From Actinobacillus sp. (GTDB taxonomy: Bacteria > Pseudomonadota > Gammaproteobacteria > Enterobacterales > Pasteurellaceae): a stretch of 27,217 nucleotides of DNA. The position numbers and the translations under genes were made by a program. The DNA is taken from positions 1 to 27,217 of the forward strand of contig JAHHQY010000018.1 in the NCBI GenBank assembly GCA_020026115.1, written 5' to 3'. The number at the start of each line of letters is the position of its first letter. Positions within the stretch are counted from its first letter, which is position 1. Positions 21,786-27,217 of this stretch are shown in pieces. Under the pieces are notes generated by a model. That model searched no databases. It had not been told where the DNA came from and worked only from the letters and a program-made list of their open reading frames with translations.

Positions 21786-22510
21786 CAACTTTACTTGCAT
21801 TGGATACAAGCACAGAAGCTTGTTCCGTAGCACTTTTACATAACGGAGAAAAAATTGCCCTTGATGAAGTGGCAAGTCGCACGCACACTCAACGTATTTT
21901 ACCGATGATTGACGATGTTTTAGCACAAGCAGGCCTTCGCTTAGCACAAGTGGACGCCTTAGTTTTTGGGCGAGGACCAGGAAGTTTTACTGGCGTTCGA
22001 GTGGGCACAGGCATTGTTCAAGGCTTAGCGTTAGGTGCAGATAAACCCGTTATTCCCATTTCAAACTTAACCGCAATGGCGCAACAAGCATTTGAAAAAA
22101 CCGGCGCAGTGAAAGTGTTAAGCGCAATTGATGCTCGCATGAACGAAGTCTATTTTGTTCAATTAGAAAAAAATCACTCGTGCCGAAATTTTTCCTCAGG
22201 GGAAGAATGGTATGAGGTTTTACCAGAACAAGTGGCCAGTGCAGAACAAGTTTTAACTCAATTAAAAGACAATCAAACTTTAGCGAATGCACAAGAATGG
22301 TGCTGTGTTGGAACCGGTTGGCAGGCTTATTCTGCCTTTGCTAATGCAGGCTTAACGCTTAATTCTGAAATTATTTTACCTTCCGCTAGCGCCATGCTTT
22401 CTTTAGCCTTACCGCTTTTTGAACAAGGCAAAATGCAAGATGCGCTCTCTGTTGAACCTATTTACTTACGCAATACGGTAACTTGGAAAAAATTACCAGG
22501 GCGTGATTAA
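21782..22510 (+). CDS. tsaB: tRNA t6A37 threonylcarbamoyltransferase complex, dimerisation subunit TsaB
   Basis: The product (242 aa; E. coli TsaB/YeaZ 231 aa) is the scaffold partner of TsaD, and with TsaE and TsaC makes the N6-threonylcarbamoyl modification of A37 in tRNAs reading ANN codons. It has the actin-like (ASKHA) N-terminal lobe LALDTSTEACSVALLHNGE, HTQRILPMIDDVL, the hallmark FGRGPGSFTGVRVGTGI near residues 62-78, and SAIDARMNEVYFV. It ends with PIYLRNTVTWKKLPG. The segment NHSCRNFSSGEEWYE is an extra, poorly conserved loop relative to E. coli and coincides with a copy of the 13-base motif. The start overlaps the yoaA stop by 4 nt. Confidence 0.95.
   Translation: MTTLLALDTSTEACSVALLHNGEKIALDEVASRTHTQRILPMIDDVLAQAGLRLAQVDALVFGRGPGSFTGVRVGTGIVQGLALGADKPVIPISNLTAMAQQAFEKTGAVKVLSAIDARMNEVYFVQLEKNHSCRNFSSGEEWYEVLPEQVASAEQVLTQLKDNQTLANAQEWCCVGTGWQAYSAFANAGLTLNSEIILPSASAMLSLALPLFEQGKMQDALSVEPIYLRNTVTWKKLPGRD
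22176..22188 (+). repeat. 13-base uptake-signal-like motif, copy 8
   Basis: ACTCGTGCCGAAA (12/13) followed by five T residues, inside tsaB and in a frame (S-C-R-N) different from the L-A-P-K frame. Confidence 0.68.
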
Positions 22511-22547
22511 ACGAACATTAAGCACTATTGAAAAATAGAGGAAATCA

Positions 22548-24311
22548 ATGAAAAAATTTAGTGACTTTTTACAAAAGAAAAAAGAAAAACGTACTCGCCC
22601 TTGGTTAAAGCTGTATCCTAAAGGCGTAAAACAGGAAATTGATACACGCGTTTATGAAAACTTATTAGATATGTTTAATAAAGCCGTACAAACTCATCCG
22701 GATCGTGCGGCATATATCAATATGGGGCAAGTTTTAACCTTTCGTAAATTAGAAGAACGTAGTCGTGCTTTTGCCGCTTACTTACAAAATGAATTAAAAC
22801 TACAAAAAGGCGATCGTGTGGCCTTAATGATGCCAAATATTTTGCAATATCCGATTGCTTTATTTGGTGTGTTACGCGCAGGTATGGTTGTGGTGAATGT
22901 GAACCCACTTTATACCCCACGCGAAGTGGAGCATCAATTACAAGATAGTGGTGCTAAAGCGATTGTTGTTGTATCTAATTTCGCTCAAACAGTAGAAAAA
23001 ATTGTATTTAATACTGATGTTAAGCATGTTATTTTAACCCGTATGGGCGATCAGCTTTCTTTTGGTAAACGCACCTTAGTTAATTTTATCGTTAAATATG
23101 TGAAGAAACTCGTGCCGAAATATAAACTTCCTCATGCGGTTTCATTTCGTGAAGTGTTAGCGGTAGGTAAAAATCGTCAATATATTTGTCCACAAATCGA
23201 TCGGGAAGATTTAGCGTTCTTGCAATACACTGGCGGTACAACAGGTGTCGCGAAAGGGGCGATGTTAAGTCATGGCAACTTAGTGGCGAATGTTCAGCAA
23301 GCCAAATGGTTAGGCGAATTAACCCTAGGTAAAGACACAAATCGTGAACGCATTGGGGTTATTGCTTTACCGATGTATCATGTTTTCGCTTTAACCGTTA
23401 ACTGTTTACTCTTTATTGAAATGGGAATGACCGGCCTGTTAATTAGTAATCCTCGTGATATTAACAGCTTTGTGAAAGACTTAAAACGTTATCCGGTGGT
23501 TGCGATTACAGGGGTAAACACCTTGTTTAATGCGTTATTGAACAATGAACTTTTTAATGAAGTAGATTTTTCTCAATTAAAATTAACCGTAGGTGGCGGT
23601 ATGGCAGTGCAACGCGCTGTTGCCAGACGTTGGTATGAATTAACAGGCGTACATATTATTGAAGGCTATGGTATGACGGAATGTTCCCCGTTAATTTCAG
23701 CTTGTATTGATATGAATGCGGAACATACCGGTTCAATTGGCGTGCCAATGCCAAATACAGATATTAAAATCATCACCGAAGAAGGCAAAGAAGCAACCTT
23801 AGGTCAAGCGGGCGAACTTTGGGTGAAAGGCGAGCAAGTTATGCAAGGTTACTGGCAACGCCCTGAAGAAACGGCGAAAGTGCTTAAAGATGGCTGGGTC
23901 GCGTCTGGTGATATTGTGGTGATGGATAAAGATTACACTTTACGTATTGTTGATCGTAAAAAAGATTTAATTATCGTTTCAGGCTTTAACGTTTATCCAA
24001 ATGAAGTGGAAGATGTGGTGATGCTAAATCCAAAAGTTAATGAAGTGGTTGCAATTGGTGTGCCTCATCCTGTTTCTGGCGAACAAATTAAAGTGTGCGT
24101 TGTGAAAAAAGATCCAAGTTTAAGTGTAGACGAATTACGCCAACATTGTCGTAAACATTTAACGGGTTATAAAGTGCCAAAATTTGTGGAATTTTGTGAT
24201 GAATTACCGAAAAGTAATGTAGGTAAAATTTTACGCCGTGTGGTGCGTGAGCAAGAAATTGCCAAACAAATGGCCAAAAAAGCAGAGCAGACAAAAACGG
24301 CAGAAAAATAA
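22548..24311 (+). CDS. fadD: Long-chain fatty acid-CoA ligase FadD
   Basis: The product (587 aa; E. coli FadD 561 aa) activates long-chain fatty acids to acyl-CoA through an acyl-adenylate, coupled to uptake at the inner membrane. The adenylate-forming motifs are YTGGTTGVAKGAMLSHGN starting at residue 227, GYGMTECSPL at 373-382, the hinge IVDRKKDLIIVSGFNVYPNE, and SNVGKILRR with the catalytic C-terminal lysine. ALPMYHVFALTVN and TGVNTLFNALL are typical of FadD. There is a Lys/Arg-rich N-terminal extension (about 20 residues) and a short charged tail. Pasteurellaceae generally lack full beta-oxidation, so it more likely feeds host fatty acids into lipid synthesis; this is inference. It lies 37 nt after tsaB with GAGG upstream of the ATG. 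Confidence 0.93.
   Translation: MKKFSDFLQKKKEKRTRPWLKLYPKGVKQEIDTRVYENLLDMFNKAVQTHPDRAAYINMGQVLTFRKLEERSRAFAAYLQNELKLQKGDRVALMMPNILQYPIALFGVLRAGMVVVNVNPLYTPREVEHQLQDSGAKAIVVVSNFAQTVEKIVFNTDVKHVILTRMGDQLSFGKRTLVNFIVKYVKKLVPKYKLPHAVSFREVLAVGKNRQYICPQIDREDLAFLQYTGGTTGVAKGAMLSHGNLVANVQQAKWLGELTLGKDTNRERIGVIALPMYHVFALTVNCLLFIEMGMTGLLISNPRDINSFVKDLKRYPVVAITGVNTLFNALLNNELFNEVDFSQLKLTVGGGMAVQRAVARRWYELTGVHIIEGYGMTECSPLISACIDMNAEHTGSIGVPMPNTDIKIITEEGKEATLGQAGELWVKGEQVMQGYWQRPEETAKVLKDGWVASGDIVVMDKDYTLRIVDRKKDLIIVSGFNVYPNEVEDVVMLNPKVNEVVAIGVPHPVSGEQIKVCVVKKDPSLSVDELRQHCRKHLTGYKVPKFVEFCDELPKSNVGKILRRVVREQEIAKQMAKKAEQTKTAEK
23108..23120 (+). repeat. 13-base uptake-signal-like motif, copy 9
   Basis: ACTCGTGCCGAAA (12/13) followed by TATAAA, inside fadD, encoding L-V-P-K. 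Confidence 0.65.
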
Positions 24312-24346
24312 GTATAAAATAACTTATTGATTACAAATAAAAATAA

Positions 24347-24359
24347 ACTCGCGCCGAAA
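24347..24359 (+). repeat. 13-base uptake-signal-like motif, copy 10
   Basis: ACTCGCGCCGAAA (13/13) followed by TTT; it forms the left half of the fadD terminator palindrome. The opposite strand carries a weaker copy (10/13). Confidence 0.7.
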
Positions 24360-24378
24360 TTTCGGCGCATTTTGTTTT
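24351..24378 (+). terminator. Terminator of fadD built on a perfect palindrome
   Basis: GCGCCGAAATTTCGGCGC is an 18-bp perfect palindrome, followed by ATTTTGTTTT. It can fold into a GC-rich stem of at least 7 bp and includes the 13-base motif. Confidence 0.75.
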
Positions 24379-24406
24379 ATAAAATCTTAACTCAAGCAAA
24401 AACAAC

Positions 24407-25555
24407 ATGAACAAGCAAGATATGATATTTAACTCAACTTTACCGCCATTTTCTGTCGTAACAGACGATCAAAATTTAGCCTTATGTTGCGAGAAAGCCT
24501 CAGCGAAAGCTTATGTGATGCTCGATACGGAATTTGTGCGCACACGCACTTTTTACCCTAAATTAGGCTTAATTCAGTTGTTTGACGGCGAACAGGTCAG
24601 TTTAATTGACCCTCAATGTATTCAAGATTTTTCACCTTTTGTGGCCTTATTAAAAAATCCGAAAGTGATGAAAGTATTGCATGCCTGTTCAGAAGATTTA
24701 GAAGTTTTTTTACATGAATTCAAGCAATTACCTGAACCTATGCGCGACACACAAGTTATGGCTCAATTTTTAGGCTTCGGTAATTCAGCAGGCTTAGCAA
24801 GTTTGCTTAAACATTATTTTTCTTTTGAAATGGATAAAGGCGCATCGCGTACTGATTGGCTTGCGCGTCCTTTAACAGAAAAACAATTACATTACGCCGC
24901 AGCAGATGTGGCTTACTTATGGCCGTTATATGAAAAATTAAGCGCCACATTAGCGACAACCTGCTGGCAATCGGCAACAGATTATGATTGTGAAAAATTA
25001 GTGCAAAAAGCAAAAAAAGCGCAAAGTAGTGAGTTTTTATATTTAAAAATTCCTAATGCCAATAAATTGGAAGGCGTGGAATTATTACGTTTACAAGCGC
25101 TTGCGCAATGGCGTTATGAAGAAGCCAAAAAACGAAATTTAGCCTTAAATTTTGTGGTACAAGGCGAGCATTTATTTGCAGTAGCGAAAAACGATGCAAA
25201 AAGTAATTTTGATTTGCTTTCTTTAGGCTTACATTCTAATGAAGTGCGTATTCACGGTAAAAAAATTCTGCGTATTTTAGAACAATGCCGAAAAGCCCCT
25301 CAAGACAGTTACCCAAAACCCCTTGAAAGTGTGCATAATATTCCCGGTTACAAACAACTTTCAAAGGAATTACGTCAAAAATTAACGGAAATTGTGCCAG
25401 AAAGTTTACCTGCGGATTTATTGGCGAGTAAAAAAAGAGTAGATGGTTTACTGAAATGGTATTTTTTACAAAATTGTTCTGCGGAAAATTTACCCGAGTT
25501 ATTGCAAAACTGGCGCGCCCCTTTCGGCGAAGCTTTAGTGAAAACCTTAGCTTAA
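24407..25555 (+). CDS. rnd: Ribonuclease D
   Basis: The product (382 aa; E. coli RNase D 375 aa) is a 3'-5' exoribonuclease that trims the 3' ends of tRNA precursors and other small RNAs. The DEDDy nuclease domain comes first: LDTEFVRTRTFYPKLGLIQL with Asp40 and Glu42, LHACSEDLEVF with Asp97, and the YAAADVAYLWP motif with Tyr163 and Asp167. Two HRDC domains follow from about residue 220 (LAQWRYEEAKKRNLALNFVV begins the first). The N-terminus is about 12 residues longer than E. coli and no clear ribosome-binding site precedes either ATG (24407 or 24422), so the start is uncertain. It is separated from fadD by the palindromic terminator. Confidence 0.94.
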   Translation: MNKQDMIFNSTLPPFSVVTDDQNLALCCEKASAKAYVMLDTEFVRTRTFYPKLGLIQLFDGEQVSLIDPQCIQDFSPFVALLKNPKVMKVLHACSEDLEVFLHEFKQLPEPMRDTQVMAQFLGFGNSAGLASLLKHYFSFEMDKGASRTDWLARPLTEKQLHYAAADVAYLWPLYEKLSATLATTCWQSATDYDCEKLVQKAKKAQSSEFLYLKIPNANKLEGVELLRLQALAQWRYEEAKKRNLALNFVVQGEHLFAVAKNDAKSNFDLLSLGLHSNEVRIHGKKILRILEQCRKAPQDSYPKPLESVHNIPGYKQLSKELRQKLTEIVPESLPADLLASKKRVDGLLKWYFLQNCSAENLPELLQNWRAPFGEALVKTLA

Positions 25556-25603
25556 CTTAAGTAGAGCATACAAAAATTCGGTGCGAAGGACAAAAAGAAT
25601 AAA

Positions 25604-25640
25604 AAAAATCCCGCTCAAATAAAAGTTTGGCGGGATTTTT
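25604..25640. terminator. Bidirectional terminator between convergent rnd and dcuC
   Basis: An 11-bp perfect stem AAAAATCCCGC/GCGGGATTTTT, extended by CAAA/TTTG after a one-base bulge, has A and T runs on both sides. It fits termination of rnd on plus and dcuC on minus. Confidence 0.92.
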
Positions 25641-25651
25641 CTTTGGTTAAA

Positions 25652-26998
25652 TTATGCGGCGACCATAAATTCAGTACAAATAATCACGGTTAAGAAACCG
25701 ACAATCATTGGTACAGAAACGCGTTTCACCACAACAAACGGAGAAAGGTTAGCCATACCAGAAACAGCAACCACAACACCAGAAACAGGTGATAAGCTAC
25801 GACCGATGTTAGAGGCTTGTAACATTGGAATGGTTAAGTAAGCAGGGTTGATGCCCATATGTTTTGCAATGCGTGGAATCAATTCAATAAAGGCATAAAA
25901 TGGCGCATTACCAGAACCTGTTGCCATTGCAGCGAATGCGGTAATTAAGGCTAAGGCAATCATCATAATTACGCTACCGCTACCTAAAGATTGAACGGAG
26001 TCAATTAAAGTGCGGATAAAGCCAACAGTACTTAAACCTTTAGCGAAAACCCCCGCAGCAACTAAAAGCATAACAACGCCAGAGAAAGCATCTGCCATAC
26101 CTTTGTAAGTCATTTCTAAATCTTGATACATTTTACGAGCATCAAAACTGCGTAAGAAATCAAGTAAAGCGGTTAAAATTAAGCATAAAATCACGATAGT
26201 AATAATATCTAATTTCGGCGCAATGCTACCATCAAAAATCAGCACACCAATAATTGGGGTGAAAGGTAGAATTGCGTAGAATTTAGGAACTTTTGTCACA
26301 ATTTCTTTGACTTCTAATTCTTCAGCCACAAAGCCTTCACGACGGTCAAGGTATTTTTGCCAGAAGAAATGAGAAATGGCGATGGCTAAAATAGCCACAA
26401 TTGAAATAGGTAAGGTGTAACTAAAAGCAAACTTCGTTAATGGAATTTCAGCAATTTCAGCGGCTAAAACCACATCACCCGAAGTCGGAGAAAGAATGAT
26501 TGCTGCAGGTGAGGCACAAATTGCTGCCGCTGCACCGCGAGAAATACCGACGTTCACCATAATTGGGAAGAGGGTTGCCATTAATAAAACCCCTAAGCCT
26601 GTGGCGGAAGGAACGGCAAAAGACATTAAACAAGCTAAGAAATAAGCAACCACCATTAAAAGATAAGGTGAGTTAATGTATTTTAAGGGGTGAGAAACTA
26701 ATTTAACAACCATATCGTTAGCGCCTAGGTGAGTCATATAAGCGGCAAACCCACAAAGCACCATAATTAACATCCCTAAACCGCCACCTCGATTTAAGAG
26801 TAAATCTTTAACGTATTCAACAACATCTAAATAAATTGAGCCGGTTGCTTTGTCTGCAGGAATGATTTCTTTGCCCATCAGTACGCTAGCAAGTAAAAGT
26901 AACATACCAACGGTTAATAAAACCCCTGAGGCAGAATAACCTTTTACGATGTAATAACTGACTGCCACAATGGCAGCAATGCCTATGATAAGATCCAT
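25652..26998 (-). CDS. dcuC: Anaerobic C4-dicarboxylate carrier DcuC
   Basis: The product (448 aa; E. coli DcuC 461 aa) is an inner-membrane transporter that exports succinate or exchanges it with fumarate or malate during fermentation. It is hydrophobic with about 12 likely membrane segments. It matches E. coli DcuC closely: GGGLGMLIMVLCGFAAYMTH, AVPSATGLGVLLMATLFP, GAAAAICASPAAIILSPTSG, FYAILPFTPIIGVLIFDG and GSGNAPFYAFIELIP. The ATG at 26998 has AGAGAGG at about 27004-27010; an in-frame TTG nine codons upstream has no such support. E. coli dcuC is activated by FNR. Upstream lie only single TTGAT-like half sites, a nested inverted repeat and a direct repeat. It shares metabolic logic with mdh and grcA in anaerobic mixed-acid metabolism. 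Confidence 0.95.
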   Translation of the reverse strand: MDLIIGIAAIVAVSYYIVKGYSASGVLLTVGMLLLLASVLMGKEIIPADKATGSIYLDVVEYVKDLLLNRGGGLGMLIMVLCGFAAYMTHLGANDMVVKLVSHPLKYINSPYLLMVVAYFLACLMSFAVPSATGLGVLLMATLFPIMVNVGISRGAAAAICASPAAIILSPTSGDVVLAAEIAEIPLTKFAFSYTLPISIVAILAIAISHFFWQKYLDRREGFVAEELEVKEIVTKVPKFYAILPFTPIIGVLIFDGSIAPKLDIITIVILCLILTALLDFLRSFDARKMYQDLEMTYKGMADAFSGVVMLLVAAGVFAKGLSTVGFIRTLIDSVQSLGSGSVIMMIALALITAFAAMATGSGNAPFYAFIELIPRIAKHMGINPAYLTIPMLQASNIGRSLSPVSGVVVAVSGMANLSPFVVVKRVSVPMIVGFLTVIICTEFMVAA

Positions 26999-27029
26999 AA
27001 TTACCTCTCTTATTAAAACAAACAAATAG

Positions 27030-27061
27030 AAAAAGTGAGGTTATTTTAACACGCACTTTTT
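27030..27061. promoter_or_regulatory. Nested inverted repeat upstream of dcuC
   Basis: An outer 8-bp arm pair AAAAAGTG/CACTTTTT encloses the small palindrome GTTATTTTAAC at 27040-27050. It lies 32-63 nt before the dcuC ATG. A regulator site or a leader hairpin are both possible. Confidence 0.4.
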
Positions 27062-27112
27062 CAGGAAAGGTAAGAAAGATAGTTAAATATTATTTATAAA
27101 TCAAATTATTAT
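27058..27112. repeat. 55-bp direct repeat, copy A
   Basis: It is identical over 55 bp to 27163-27217, 105 bp downstream. The bases just before each copy differ (T against A), so the left limit is exact. Confidence 0.95.
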
Positions 27113-27162
27113 TTTTAATAATAACAAATTAATAATACAAAGGGGAAAAATCAAAGTGCAGA

Positions 27163-27217
27163 TTTTCAGGAAAGGTAAGAAAGATAGTTAAATATTATTT
27201 ATAAATCAAATTATTAT
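27163..27217. repeat. 55-bp direct repeat, copy B, ending at the window edge
   Basis: This is the second copy of the repeat starting at 27058. It ends on the last base of the window, so its true extent is unknown. The 50 bp between copies (27113-27162) are AT-rich and I see no gene in them. Confidence 0.95.

Noticed and set aside
1..27217. CRISPR arrays, tRNA/rRNA genes, insertion sequences, prophage genes
   Set aside because: I saw no regularly spaced repeats with spacers, no cloverleaf-like sequences with conserved T-loop, and no transposase, integrase or phage proteins.

Overview
The window is a stretch of core chromosome from a gamma-proteobacterium, very probably a member of the Pasteurellaceae. 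The evidence is an AT-rich base composition (roughly 38-40% GC by eye), TTA/AAA-dominated codon use, proteins close to Escherichia coli and Haemophilus orthologues, and a GcvB small RNA with the seed typical of that family. I cannot name the species. There are no rRNA or tRNA genes, prophages, insertion sequences or CRISPR arrays. The left edge cuts a membrane acyltransferase gene. The right edge stops exactly at the end of a 55-bp repeat.

Layout. 1-1648 (minus): a partial MBOAT O-acyltransferase and grcA. 1863-3337 (plus): ung and yaaA, overlapping by 7 nt. 3338-3791: an intergenic region holding a strong yaaA terminator, the divergently transcribed sRNA gene gcvB and a GcvA-type operator. 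3792-5772: gcvA and rlmM, overlapping by 8 nt. 5877-8770: uvrD, behind a candidate LexA box, and rsuA. 8929-9864: mdh with its own promoter and terminator. 10025-11325: pyrH and frr. 11398-19734: dxr, uppS, cdsA, rseP, bamA, skp and lpxD, the conserved isoprenoid/phospholipid/outer-membrane assembly cluster. 19842-25555: yoaA, tsaB, fadD and rnd. 25652-26998 (minus): dcuC, convergent with rnd across a bidirectional terminator.

How the genes work together. The dxr-to-lpxD block is an envelope-building unit. It makes isoprenoid precursor (Dxr), undecaprenyl carrier (UppS), CDP-diacylglycerol (CdsA), the sigma-E-releasing protease (RseP), the outer-membrane protein insertase (BamA), a periplasmic chaperone (Skp) and a lipid A acyltransferase (LpxD). 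The fabZ-lpxA-lpxB genes that follow lpxD in E. coli are absent here; yoaA follows instead. Ung, UvrD and YoaA serve DNA repair. RlmM, RsuA, TsaB, Frr and Rnd serve RNA modification, ribosome recycling and RNA processing. GcvA and GcvB form a glycine-responsive regulator pair. GrcA and DcuC suggest an anaerobic or fermentative lifestyle.

Most unusual signal. A 13-base motif, ACTCGCGCCGAAA, usually followed by an A/T tract, occurs ten times with at most two mismatches. It lies inside unrelated genes in different reading frames and as inverted pairs or stems at gene ends. This is the behaviour of a DNA uptake signal sequence, yet it is neither of the two Pasteurellaceae uptake dialects I know (AAGTGCGGT and ACAAGCGGT), which are almost absent here. 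It may be an undescribed uptake dialect or another polar genome-wide motif.
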